A stretch of 39,930 nucleotides of DNA, from positions 1 to 39,930 of the forward strand of contig UCIT01000095.1 in the NCBI GenBank assembly GCA_900472625.1. The letters run 5' to 3'. The stretch is from Hyphomicrobiales bacterium (lineage in GTDB: Bacteria; Pseudomonadota; Alphaproteobacteria; Rhizobiales; Rhizobiaceae). The notes under the pieces are model-generated. The model saw only the letters and a list, made by a program, of their open reading frames with translations, did not search any database and was not told the DNA's origin. Numbering within the stretch: the stretch's first letter is position 1; every line of letters begins with the position of its first letter. The position numbers and the translations under genes are program-made. Below, one piece after another: positions 23,641 through 31,471 of the stretch.

Positions 23641-24285
23641 ATGAACGAGGCTCAGGCCTTCCGCCCCTTCGAAGCCCTTGCGGCATCGCTCATTCCGCAC
23701 TCACATGAGGGCGACGACGGCTCGCACGACCTCGCGCACATACTGCGCGTCTTCAAGAACGCGATGCGGATACAGGCCAACGAGGGTGGCGATGCCCGCG
23801 TGCTGGCTGCAGCCGTACTTCTGCACGATTGCGTCGCTGTCGAAAAGAACTCGCCGCTTCGGGCACAGGCTTCGGCTCTCGCGGCCGAGAAGGCTTCGAC
23901 GGTGCTATCCGGCCTGGGTTGGTCCCCTTCCGACATCGCTGCTGTAGCCCATGCCGTGCTAACGCACAGCTTTTCGGCCAATATCGAGCCCGAGACGCTG
24001 GAGGCGAAGATCCTGCAGGATGCCGACCGGCTGGACGCGATCGGGATGGTCGGCGCGGGGCGCTGCTTCTATATCGGCGGCCGCATGGCATCGGCGCTCT
24101 ACGATCCACTTGACCCGGCGGGCGAGAACCGTCCCCTTGACGACAGGCGTTATGTGATCGACCATTTCAAGACCAAGCTCTTTAAGCTGGCGGACGGGTT
24201 CAAGACAAGTGCTGGCCGGGCGCTCGCGGCAGAGCGCGACAAAAGACTGCGGGATTTTCTCGACGCCTTCATGGACGAAATCTAG
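23641..24285 (+). CDS. HD-domain phosphohydrolase (YedJ-like)
   Basis: This 214-residue HD-superfamily protein has H (SHDLAHILRV), HD (LLHDCVAV) and downstream D (ILQDADRLDAIGMVGAGR), the YedJ-like arrangement. Metal-dependent phosphohydrolase activity is expected; the substrate is unknown. It lies 71 bases after the GGDEF-EAL gene and 11 bases before the MOSC gene, so all three could be co-transcribed. Confidence 0.88.
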   Translation: MNEAQAFRPFEALAASLIPHSHEGDDGSHDLAHILRVFKNAMRIQANEGGDARVLAAAVLLHDCVAVEKNSPLRAQASALAAEKASTVLSGLGWSPSDIAAVAHAVLTHSFSANIEPETLEAKILQDADRLDAIGMVGAGRCFYIGGRMASALYDPLDPAGENRPLDDRRYVIDHFKTKLFKLADGFKTSAGRALAAERDKRLRDFLDAFMDEI

Positions 24286-24296
24286 GAGCAAGTTTG

Positions 24297-25151
24297 ATGC
24301 GCGTGAGCGATCTCTTCATCTATCCCGTCAAGAGCGCTCGCGGTATCGCGCTCGATACCACAGAGATCGATGCGTTCGGACTGCCCGGCGACCGACGGGC
24401 CATGCTCGCCAATCCTGATGGAAGCTTCATCACCCAACGCGAAATGCCCGATCTGGCGCGGATCGACGTGCACCCCGAAGCAGACGGGTTCAGGCTTGGT
24501 ATGGCGGGAGATGAGATCGTCGTGCCACTGCCCGACGGCAGCAACCGCATGGACGTCAGCATCTGGAAAACGATCGTCGATGCAGCGCTGGCGGACGAGC
24601 GCTCCAACGAGGCGCTTTCGGGCTGGCTTGGACGAGAGGTCCGGCTGGTTTTCTTCGACGACAGCGCCAAACGAACGGCAAGCGCCGAATGGGCCGGCGA
24701 CGGCACACCGGTGACCTTTGCGGATGGCTACCAGATTCTTGTCACCACGACCGGATCGCTGAAGGCGCTGAACGACAACATCGAAATCCATGGCGAAGGA
24801 AGCGTGGGGATGGAGCGGTTTCGGCCCAATATCGTCATCGATACGGATGAAGCGTGGCCGGAAGACCACTGGGCGGCGATTGAGATCAGCGGGGTCCGTT
24901 TCGATCTCGTCAAGCCCTGCGCCCGCTGCATAATGACAACCCAGGATCAACTGACGGGCTCGCGCGAAGTCGCCAATCCGATGCCCGCGATGGGCCGCAT
25001 CCGTATGTCCGCCGACCGTCGGGTTCCCGGCCCTCTGTTTGGCTGGAACGTGACGCCGCGTGCCAGCGGCACGGTTTCGATCGGCGATACGGTCAAGGTG
25101 CTCGAAGAGCGACCCGAAGGCTGGGCATTCAAGGTGCGCAAGCCGGCCTGA
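24297..25151 (+). CDS. MOSC-domain protein (mARC/YcbX-like)
   Basis: This 284-residue protein combines an N-terminal MOSC beta-barrel domain (SDLFIYPVKSARGIALD) with a C-terminal MOSC domain. The molybdenum-ligand cysteine candidate is C208 in KPCARCIMTTQD. Relatives are molybdenum enzymes that reduce N-hydroxylated compounds. There is no 2Fe-2S ferredoxin domain as in longer YcbX proteins, so it would depend on separate electron carriers. ATG 24297 follows AGGAG. It converges with recO only 4 bases away. Confidence 0.9.
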   Translation: MRVSDLFIYPVKSARGIALDTTEIDAFGLPGDRRAMLANPDGSFITQREMPDLARIDVHPEADGFRLGMAGDEIVVPLPDGSNRMDVSIWKTIVDAALADERSNEALSGWLGREVRLVFFDDSAKRTASAEWAGDGTPVTFADGYQILVTTTGSLKALNDNIEIHGEGSVGMERFRPNIVIDTDEAWPEDHWAAIEISGVRFDLVKPCARCIMTTQDQLTGSREVANPMPAMGRIRMSADRRVPGPLFGWNVTPRASGTVSIGDTVKVLEERPEGWAFKVRKPA

Positions 25152-25163
25152 CGGTTCAGGCCG
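25144..25163. terminator. Hairpin holding stop codons of MOSC gene and recO
   Basis: CGGCCTGA 25144-25151 pairs perfectly with TCAGGCCG 25156-25163 around a CGGT loop. Each arm contains the stop codon of one of the two convergent genes. There is no T tract, so it may be an mRNA 3' end stabiliser rather than an intrinsic terminator. Confidence 0.5.
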
Positions 25164-25920
25164 ACAATTCATCCGCCTTGCTTGCCGCTGCGGGCTTCAA
25201 CGCCTTCAGCGCTGCCTGCACAAAACCCTCACGTGCCGTGGAGGCTTCCATGCCACGTGGCTCGTAGACATGTCGGTGGAGGAAGAACGCTGTCAGACGG
25301 AATGCTTCCGCGAGACTGTCGAAATCCGCCGCCTGACGTTTCTCGGTCGCCAGAAATGACGGCAGGGCAAACATCTTGTCAGCCCAGGGGGCGCCAGCCT
25401 CACGACTGACGGCGCGGCCGGACTTTGGGGAGATGTAGGCGAGATCGGAGCGCGTGCCGGTCGCAGCGCATTCACTGAGATCGAGACCGAAGCCGAGATC
25501 GTTGAGGACTGCCAACTCGAAGCGGATGAAGAGTTCGCCGGCGTCAGCTGGATTGTGCAGGTTGTCGAGAATGACTTCCAGCGCCTCGAAGAGATGCGGA
25601 TGCGGATCGCGCTCCGGCAAAAGCCGCAACAGCGCGCCCATTGCCTGGACGCCGTAGACGGCGGTTGCCGTTTCCATCAGACGAGCAGCACGGAGCGTCA
25701 GCGGCTCGACGCGGAATTCGCCCATGTGTTCGTCGAGACGCGCACGCCAAGTGACTTCCACCTCGTTGCCAGGCTGAAGCACGGGCTGCATCGTGCGGGA
25801 GCGGCCCGACCGCACCATACCGAGATGGCGACCACGATCAGGCGTCATCACCTCGGCGATGACACTCGTCTCGCCGTGGCGCCTGACGCCCAGAATGATT
25901 GCCCGACCCTGCCATTGCAT
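25156..25920 (-). CDS. recO: DNA repair protein RecO
   Basis: This 254-residue protein has the N-terminal OB-fold start MQWQGRAIILGVRRHGETSVIAEVMT and the helical C-terminal region (FIRFELAVLNDLGFGLDLSECAATG) of RecO. It acts with RecR and RecF to load RecA onto SSB-coated single-stranded DNA. A zinc-finger is not apparent. It lies 65 bases beyond the response-regulator gene and in many alphaproteobacteria follows era; here three regulatory genes intervene. Confidence 0.95.
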   Translation of the reverse strand: MQWQGRAIILGVRRHGETSVIAEVMTPDRGRHLGMVRSGRSRTMQPVLQPGNEVEVTWRARLDEHMGEFRVEPLTLRAARLMETATAVYGVQAMGALLRLLPERDPHPHLFEALEVILDNLHNPADAGELFIRFELAVLNDLGFGLDLSECAATGTRSDLAYISPKSGRAVSREAGAPWADKMFALPSFLATEKRQAADFDSLAEAFRLTAFFLHRHVYEPRGMEASTAREGFVQAALKALKPAAASKADELSA

Positions 25921-25985
25921 TGCACATAAACCTCACGCCAACCGCGCTACTCTAGCGCATGGCGGCAGTTCTGTCATGAAAGCGG

Positions 25986-26351
25986 TCAGGCCTCGGAGGG
26001 AAACAACCGGCGCAGGAACTCGCGCATGGCGTCCTCGTCGAACGGCTTGACGAGAAGCGGGCGGTCCTGGAGGTCTTCGGGGAAGTCGAGCGTATCGGAA
26101 TAACCGCTGACGAAGCCAAAGGGAATCTCGGCGGCGGCAACCTCGCGGGCGAATTCGAAGCTCATGACTTCGCCGAGATTGACATCCAGCAAGGCAAAGT
26201 CGAAACGATCGGCGGAGACGGCGTCCCTCGCCTGTTCGATGCTGTTGCAGATGGTAATCGTCTCGACACCGACGGCGCGCAGAATATCCTCCGCCTCCAT
26301 CGCGATTATCAAGCTATCCTCAAGGACCAGAACACGTTTGGCGTCTATCAA
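25986..26351 (-). CDS. Single-domain response regulator
   Basis: This protein of about 121 residues is a receiver domain only: acidic pair E11-D12, phosphoacceptor D56 (LLDVNLG), Ser82 and Lys102 (LVKPF). There is no output domain, so it would act as a phosphate shuttle or by protein contact. No ATG is available. TTG 26351 follows GAGGG and overlaps the stop of the preceding small frame as TTGA; an in-frame TTG at 26399 is the alternative. No histidine kinase is nearby. Confidence 0.85.
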   Translation of the reverse strand: MIDAKRVLVLEDSLIIAMEAEDILRAVGVETITICNSIEQARDAVSADRFDFALLDVNLGEVMSFEFAREVAAAEIPFGFVSGYSDTLDFPEDLQDRPLLVKPFDEDAMREFLRRLFPSEA

Positions 26352-26581
26352 CGAAAGGCCCTCTGACGCGCGAGATGCATGACGCGCCCTATTTCCCAAA
26401 CCCGCATTTCAACCCCTGACAAACCGTGGCTCATGGCCAGCCGGTTACCGCTATTCGTACTTGCATAGCCGCTTTTTATGTTGCGGTCGATATTCACGAC
26501 CCTCAAAATACGGTCGGCGTTGCCGGGACAGTACGGTTCAAGCGAAGGATTCGCATTTAAAAAAGACATAGCCGCAACCAT
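26348..26581 (-). CDS. Possible 77-residue protein between crp and response regulator
   Basis: A frame from ATG 26581 to TGA 26348 fits exactly between two regulators: its ATG overlaps the Crp stop (TGATG) and its stop overlaps the regulator start (TTGA). The product is basic and contains one Cys, NIDRNIKSGYASTNSGNR, and a C-terminal VWEIGRVMHLARQR helix. I recognise no domain. Third-position GC is only near 58 percent, lower than neighbours, and no clear ribosome-binding site is seen, so it may be chance or recently acquired. Confidence 0.35.
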   Translation of the reverse strand: MVAAMSFLNANPSLEPYCPGNADRILRVVNIDRNIKSGYASTNSGNRLAMSHGLSGVEMRVWEIGRVMHLARQRAFR

Positions 26582-27333
26582 CAAAGAAAGGGTCTAACCT
26601 TTTCGTCCAGGCCGTCCCAGCCAGCAATTTTCGTCAATGCGTCCCCGTCAAGCACCTCACAGGCGCGCTCCTGCCAGCGAATGAGGTGGCGTGCGGCCAG
26701 CTTCTTGAGCGTCTTGTTGGTGTGGACGATCGAGAGGCCAAGCGTATCGGCAATGTGCTGCTGGGTAATGGGGATGGAGCTGTGACCATTGAACAGCTTC
26801 AACTGCTTTCCGCGCTGATAGAGAAAGGCGATGAGATAGGCCGCTCTTTCCAGCGCCGTGCGACGGCCGATGCTGAGAAGGTGCTCGTCCAGCATCCGTT
26901 CCTCCTGCGCCGCGATCCAGGTGATGTCGAAGCCCAGCGACGCATGCTTGTTGTAGAGCGTCATCAGCTTGTCGCGCTCGAAGACGCAGAGCGATACCGG
27001 CGACAGCGCCTCGACGGAGTGCTGCATCTCGCCCATGATCGTTCCCTGCAGGCCGATCAAATCGCCCGGCATGATGTAATTGAGGATTTGCCGACGGCCA
27101 TCCTCCAAAGTCTTGTAACGAAATCCCCAGCCCGACAGCACGGTGAACAGGTGGGCACTGTGCGCGCCTTCCACAAGAATGGTGGCGCCGGCGTCGGCTG
27201 CCAGTTCGCCCTTCTTGAACTTGGAGACGAACCCCAGTTCCTCGCTGTCGAATTCGCGGAAATGCGGCAGCGGCCGCAAGGGACACTGTTCGCAGGGTGT
27301 CTTGAACGAATGCGTCGGCCGTGCTGTCGCCAT
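26581..27333 (-). CDS. Crp/Fnr-family transcriptional regulator
   Basis: This 250-residue protein has an N-terminal PCEQCPLRPLPHF segment, a cyclic-nucleotide-type beta barrel (about 45-130), a long dimer helix and a C-terminal winged helix with ITQQHIADTLGLSIVHTNKTLKKL. Cysteines C14 and C17 resemble the start of an FNR cluster motif, with C116 in the barrel, but the third N-terminal cysteine is missing, so a standard oxygen-sensing 4Fe-4S cluster is unlikely. ATG 27333 is used; the frame continues to a TTG at 27417 through a hairpin. Confidence 0.88.
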   Translation of the reverse strand: MATARPTHSFKTPCEQCPLRPLPHFREFDSEELGFVSKFKKGELAADAGATILVEGAHSAHLFTVLSGWGFRYKTLEDGRRQILNYIMPGDLIGLQGTIMGEMQHSVEALSPVSLCVFERDKLMTLYNKHASLGFDITWIAAQEERMLDEHLLSIGRRTALERAAYLIAFLYQRGKQLKLFNGHSSIPITQQHIADTLGLSIVHTNKTLKKLAARHLIRWQERACEVLDGDALTKIAGWDGLDEKVRPFL

Positions 27334-27351
27334 GCTTGCCCCATAAGCCAC

Positions 27352-27386
27352 AAAAAGCGGCGCCCCGATTTCGGAACGCCGCTTTT
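27352..27386 (-). terminator. Strong hairpin between era and crp-like gene
   Basis: AAAAGCGGCG 27353-27362 pairs with CGCCGCTTTT 27377-27386; the inner part can also form CCGA/TCGG. T-rich flanks are present on both strands. It probably ends the lepB-rnc-era transcript, but it lies only about 19 bases before the regulator's ATG and so may sit in that gene's leader. Confidence 0.7.
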
Positions 27387-27476
27387 CTAAAACTCGCAAC
27401 AGCGCCGTTTGTTCCAACGCGCGTCAATTTTTCACTGGAAAACGAGTAACTTGCGCGATGCACCAGTCACAGCATC

Positions 27477-28418
27477 TTATCCGCGAGGGAATTCCAGACC
27501 CATTTCGCGGAAACGCTCAGGGTCGTCGCCCCAGTTCTCGCGGACCTTGACGAAGAGGAAGAGGTGAACCGTCTGCTCGAGGATCTGGGACAGCTCCTTG
27601 CGGGACGCCGTGGAGATCGCCTTGATCGCCTCACCGTTCTTGCCGAGCGCAATCTTCTTCTGGCTGTCACGCTCGACGTAGATCACCTGTTCGATGCGAA
27701 CCGATCCATCCTTGCGCTCTTCCCAGCTCTCCGTCTCGACATGCGAAGCGTAGGGAAGCTCCTGATGCAAGCGCAAAAACAGCTTTTCGCGGGTGATTTC
27801 GGCGGCAAGCTGGCGCATCGGCAAATCGGAAATCTGGTCTTCCGGATAATACCAAGGACCTTCGGGAAGCGTCTTGGCGAGATAATCCATGACATCGTCG
27901 CAACCGGAGCCGTTTTCGGCCGAGATCATGAAGGTCTCGTCGAAGGCGATCTTCTCGTTGGCGGCGGAGGCAAGCGCCAGCAGATCCTCGCGCTTGACGC
28001 GGTCGATCTTGTTCAGCGCCAGGATCTTGCGCTGCGGCACATCCTTCAGGCCTTCAAGGATCTTTTCGGCGTCTCCGCGCAGGCCGCGCTCGCTGTCGAT
28101 CAGCAGCATGATGATGTCGGCATCCTTCGCCCCGCCCCAGGCCGAAGTGACCATGGCGCGGTCAAGACGGCGGCGCGGCTTGAAGATGCCTGGTGTGTCC
28201 ATGAAGACGATCTGCGCGTTGTTGTGGGTGGCGATACCACGCACGATGGCGCGCGTCGTCTGCACCTTGTGGCTGACGATCGACACCTTGGCGCCGACCA
28301 GCCGGTTCAGCAGCGTCGACTTGCCGGCATTGGTCGGCCCGATGAGGGCGACGAAGCCGGAATGCGTCGGGCCGGCAGGTTCTGCGGCGCTATCCGCGAT
28401 GTCGTGTTCTTCGGTCAT
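27477..28418 (-). CDS. era: GTPase Era
   Basis: This 313-residue protein has the Era GTPase motifs GPTNAGKST (G1), DTPG (G3), NKID (G4) and SAENG (G5), and a C-terminal KH RNA-binding domain with IYVERDSQKKIALGKNG. Era binds 16S rRNA and helps 30S subunit assembly. ATG 28418 is preferred to an in-frame TTG at 28454 inside rnc; AGGAA precedes it. It lies 8 bases after rnc in the lepB-rnc-era operon. Confidence 0.96.
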   Translation of the reverse strand: MTEEHDIADSAAEPAGPTHSGFVALIGPTNAGKSTLLNRLVGAKVSIVSHKVQTTRAIVRGIATHNNAQIVFMDTPGIFKPRRRLDRAMVTSAWGGAKDADIIMLLIDSERGLRGDAEKILEGLKDVPQRKILALNKIDRVKREDLLALASAANEKIAFDETFMISAENGSGCDDVMDYLAKTLPEGPWYYPEDQISDLPMRQLAAEITREKLFLRLHQELPYASHVETESWEERKDGSVRIEQVIYVERDSQKKIALGKNGEAIKAISTASRKELSQILEQTVHLFLFVKVRENWGDDPERFREMGLEFPRG

Positions 28419-28426
28419 TGTTCCTG

Positions 28427-29149
28427 TCAATTTCCGGCAGACGATTTCTGCCAAATGCCTTCGCGTTCGAGCATCTTGGTGGCGGCCACCTGTTCGGCAG
28501 CACGCTTGGAGCGCTCGACGCCTGTTTCCGGCTTCACGCCGGCAACCTCGACGGTCACCGTGAAGCGCGGATCATGATCCGGTCCGGAGCGTTCTTCAAC
28601 CCGGTAGTTTGGCGTCACGCCGAATTTGGCATGCGACCATTCCTGCAGTTCCGTCTTGGCATCGCGTCTGGCACCATCGGCGCGCACGGCGCGCTTTTCC
28701 CAGTACTTCAGAATGAAGCGACGCGCCGTCTCAAGGCCGGCATCGAGATAGATCGCTGCGATCAGGCTCTCGACGACATCGGCGCGGACATTCATCATGC
28801 GCTTGCCGGTCAGCTTCTTCACATCGGCACCGGTGCGGATGAAGAGATGCAGACCAAGTTCGTCGGCAACCTCGGCGCAGGTATCGGCGCTGACTAACTG
28901 ATTGAGGCGAACTGAGAGTTCGCCTTCCGCCGCGGCACTGAAGGTCCTGAAAAGCATCTCGGCGACACACAGGCCAAGCACCCGGTCGCCAAGAAATTCG
29001 AGACGCTCATAGTTCCCGCCACCCTTCTGGGTGCGGGCGCTGGCGTGGGTCAATGCGCGGTCCAGTCGCTCCTTCTCGGCGAAGACGTGACCGATCAGAG
29101 CTTCGAGCTTTGACCGGTCAGCGGCCGAAAGCGTCGCCGACTTACTCAT
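28427..29149 (-). CDS. rnc: Ribonuclease III
   Basis: This 240-residue enzyme has the RNase III signature ERLEFLGDRVL (E51, D55), the second acidic site in NVRADVVESLIAAIYLDAG, and a C-terminal double-stranded RNA-binding domain ending near VAATKMLEREG. It processes rRNA precursors and double-stranded RNA. Its ATG overlaps the lepB stop by 4 bases. Confidence 0.97.
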   Translation of the reverse strand: MSKSATLSAADRSKLEALIGHVFAEKERLDRALTHASARTQKGGGNYERLEFLGDRVLGLCVAEMLFRTFSAAAEGELSVRLNQLVSADTCAEVADELGLHLFIRTGADVKKLTGKRMMNVRADVVESLIAAIYLDAGLETARRFILKYWEKRAVRADGARRDAKTELQEWSHAKFGVTPNYRVEERSGPDHDPRFTVTVEVAGVKPETGVERSKRAAEQVAATKMLEREGIWQKSSAGN

Positions 29150-29889
29150 TCAACGCCCTTGAACAGGCGATCCCAACGCATGTTGGCAGGCCACTTCCAG
29201 ATTTCGCGGAAGGACGTGTCGTTGCCGAGCGAGAAGAAGATGACGCTGGCGCGGCCGACAAGGTTCTCGGCCGGAACGAAGCCGACATCGAAACGGCTGT
29301 CAAGCGAGTTGTCGCGGTTGTCACCCATCATGAAGTAATGGCCTTCGGGGACGATGAATTCGCGCGTGTTGTCACCGCGGGAAACCGGGGACTGGTCGAG
29401 CGTGTCGTAGGTGACGCCGTTGTCCATGGTTTCGCGGAACACGGGAACGTCCTGACCCGGATCCTGGGCATAATCGGAGTTGAACGTGCCATCCGGCACC
29501 TTAGGAACCGCCGTGCCGTTGACGTAGAGAACGCCATCGGTCACCTGGATATGATCGCCGGGAAGACCGACCAGACGCTTGATGTAGTCGATCTCGGGGT
29601 TCGGCGGAAAACGGAAGACGACGACGTCGCCACGCTTCGGCTCGCTGGAGAAAATGCGGCCGCTGAACAGGTTCGGCGAGAACGGCAGCGAGTACTTGGA
29701 ATAGCCGTAAGCGAACTTGTTGACGAAGATATAGTCGCCAACGAGAAGCGTCGGCATCATCGAGCCCGACGGAATCGTGAAAGGCTGGAACAGGACCGTG
29801 CGGATCACCATTGCCAGGATCAACGCCTGGACGATGACCTTGATGTTTTCCCACAGAGCATTCGGCTTGGCTTCGACTTTTTCGGACAC
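29146..29889 (-). CDS. lepB: Signal peptidase I
   Basis: This 247-residue membrane protease cuts signal peptides from exported proteins. A single N-terminal transmembrane helix (about 16-34) precedes the catalytic Ser43 (PSGSMMPTL); Lys104 is the general base in DYIKRLVGLPGD, and MGDNRDNSLDSR is conserved. It starts the lepB-rnc-era operon, 114 bases from acpS, with a weak terminator in between. Confidence 0.97.
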   Translation of the reverse strand: MSEKVEAKPNALWENIKVIVQALILAMVIRTVLFQPFTIPSGSMMPTLLVGDYIFVNKFAYGYSKYSLPFSPNLFSGRIFSSEPKRGDVVVFRFPPNPEIDYIKRLVGLPGDHIQVTDGVLYVNGTAVPKVPDGTFNSDYAQDPGQDVPVFRETMDNGVTYDTLDQSPVSRGDNTREFIVPEGHYFMMGDNRDNSLDSRFDVGFVPAENLVGRASVIFFSLGNDTSFREIWKWPANMRWDRLFKGVE

Positions 29890-29982
29890 GCAGTTCTATT
29901 CCTTCAGAGCGCTACCGTGAGCGCAAGTCTTATTCGGTTCTCTGTAGCGCCTTCGGCCGATTGCGGCAATGCCGCGAACATT

Positions 29983-30001
29983 AAAAGCGAGACAGGCTCG
30001 C
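29983..30001 (-). terminator. Weak intrinsic terminator after acpS
   Basis: On the minus strand GCGAG (30001-29997) pairs with CTCGC (29991-29987), followed by TTTT. It begins 3 bases past the acpS stop. The 5-base stem is short. Confidence 0.45.
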
Positions 30002-30003
30002 CC

Positions 30004-30408
30004 TCAGCCGCTCGTCGGCAAGGCTTCGATAATCACGAAAGCCTGCGCGAGCGGAAAATCATCGGTGATCGTCAGATGAATCGCGGCTTGGTGGCCCGCC
30101 GGGAGCATCGACTGCAACATTTCGGCCGCGCCACCGGTGAGTTTCATCGTCGGCTTGCCGCTCGGCAGATTGACAACGCCCATGTCCTTCCAGAACACGC
30201 CTTGGGCGATACCGGTGCCGAGAGCCTTGGAACAGGCTTCTTTGGCAGCAAAACGCTTGGCATAGGATGCGGCGCGATTGGCGCGGCGGTCGGATTTCTG
30301 CTGCTCGATCTCGGTGAAGCAGCGATTGGTAAAACGCTCGCCGAAACGCTCCAGCGATTTTTCCACGCGCCTGATATCGATGAGATCGCTACCGATGCCG
30401 ATGATCAT
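30004..30408 (-). CDS. acpS: Holo-[acyl-carrier-protein] synthase
   Basis: This 134-residue enzyme transfers phosphopantetheine from CoA to acyl carrier protein. The motifs MIIGIGSDLIDIRRVE (metal Asp) and FAAKEACSKALGTG are diagnostic. ATG 30408 overlaps the DUF2062 stop by 4 bases and has GGAGGAAAC upstream within that gene. Length is normal. Confidence 0.96.
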   Translation of the reverse strand: MIIGIGSDLIDIRRVEKSLERFGERFTNRCFTEIEQQKSDRRANRAASYAKRFAAKEACSKALGTGIAQGVFWKDMGVVNLPSGKPTMKLTGGAAEMLQSMLPAGHQAAIHLTITDDFPLAQAFVIIEALPTSG

Positions 30409-30995
30409 ACCGTTTCCTCCACCGCCGCGGGATTGGCCACGTGCAGACGAGCGCGCTCGAGAAGACGGAGACGACGGCGGTTTTGAAAGCCTTTGACGGT
30501 ATACAAAGTGGCAAAATAGATTGCCACCGAGGTGACGATGGCAGGCGGAATCGAGCCGATCAACATCGGCTCCAGCACGGGCCGCCACAACTCGCTGAAA
30601 TGCAGCTCGTGAAATAGCGCCGGCAGGTCCACCGAATTGCCGTGCATCGTATCCTTGCGGCTGAGCACAAGGTGACCGATCTCCCAGGTGGTTCCCCAGA
30701 TGAAAGGATAGGTCAGCGGGTTGCCGAATGCCGCGCATCCGAGCGCTGCTGCAACCATGTTGCCGGAGAACAGATAGGTCAGGACAAATGCCATGACGAA
30801 ATGGACGCCGATGAACGGTGTCCACGACACGAATATGCCCGCTGCGACGCCGATGGCAACCGCGTGTGGCGATGCGCGCAGGCGCAGGACACGCATGACA
30901 AGATAGCGTGGCGGACGCAGGAACCCTTTGCGGGGCCATAACAGCTCGCGCAACTTTTCACGAAATCCGGCAGGTTTCCGACGTCGAAATAACAT
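30405..30995 (-). CDS. DUF2062 membrane protein
   Basis: This 196-residue protein starts MLFRRRKP and has the DUF2062 pattern: SPHAVAIGVAAGIFVSWTPFIGVHF, a hydrophobic helix pair, GNPLTYPF, and a C-terminal helix followed by an Arg-rich tail (QNRRRLRLLERARLH). The function of DUF2062 is unknown. ATG 30995 is preferred over upstream in-frame starts because relatives begin with this sequence. It is translationally coupled to acpS. Confidence 0.88.
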   Translation of the reverse strand: MLFRRRKPAGFREKLRELLWPRKGFLRPPRYLVMRVLRLRASPHAVAIGVAAGIFVSWTPFIGVHFVMAFVLTYLFSGNMVAAALGCAAFGNPLTYPFIWGTTWEIGHLVLSRKDTMHGNSVDLPALFHELHFSELWRPVLEPMLIGSIPPAIVTSVAIYFATLYTVKGFQNRRRLRLLERARLHVANPAAVEETV

Positions 30996-31141
30996 GGCGC
31001 GTATGTAGTGCATGGCGCACAGGGCTGACAAGAGCGTCAAACCATCTCAGTCACGAATTGATGAGCGCCGACCGAGTATACATCTCATTCACCAGGGGCG
31101 CGTCATGCACCCCTCTTCTTTTGCAAGCCCGATACCAGCGA

Positions 31142-31291
31142 TTAACGGGTACGGAACAGACCACGGTCAACCTGACGCTGACGATATTCGAGGTCGATAC
31201 GGTCGAACGAACCGTTGAGATATGCCGTTTCGCGTTCTTCAGCACTCGGAGCGCGCAGGGCACGAGCGAACTTCTTGATAGGTGTAAACAT
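31142..31291 (-). CDS. DUF3563-family microprotein
   Basis: A 49-residue frame starts MFTPIKKFARALRAPSAEE, continues YLNGSFDRIDLEYRQRQVDRG and ends LFRTR. This matches the DUF3563 type of very short conserved proteins; their role is unknown. GAGG lies about 8 bases before the ATG. The promoter candidate at 31331-31359 would give a leader near 35 bases. It sits in what otherwise looks like an empty gap between the DUF2062 gene and rsh. Confidence 0.85.
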   Translation of the reverse strand: MFTPIKKFARALRAPSAEERETAYLNGSFDRIDLEYRQRQVDRGLFRTR

Positions 31292-31330
31292 TTGATTGCC
31301 TCGTCTTTCAGTCGTTTCTTGATGACCAGA

Positions 31331-31359
31331 AGATAGGCGGTATAGGCGACGTTTACCAA
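31331..31359 (-). promoter_or_regulatory. Candidate promoter of DUF3563 gene
   Basis: On the minus strand TTGGTA (31359-31354), 17 bases, then CTATCT (31336-31331), close to the rhizobial pattern CTTGAC-N17-CTATAT. Confidence 0.4.
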
Positions 31360-31471
31360 CGCTCTAATACTCAGTCAGCCATGCGTTAATTGCATATCTC
31401 TACCGTGATCTGCGACAATTTGACCATAAAACGATCACAAAATGTGCAAATCCGCGGCAGATGACCGCAGC

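Noticed and set aside
24282..25172. 296-codon minus-strand frame opposite the MOSC gene
   Set aside because: Covers the same bases as a clear MOSC protein; low-complexity, no motif.
26581..27333. Assignment of the Crp/Fnr protein as an oxygen-sensing FNR/FnrN
   Set aside because: One of the N-terminal cluster cysteines is absent, and no clear TTGAT-N4-ATCAA box was noticed in this window.
29053..30486. 477-codon plus-strand frame opposite rnc-lepB-acpS
   Set aside because: Antisense mirror of three certain genes; no recognisable domain and Arg/Asp/Ala-rich composition.
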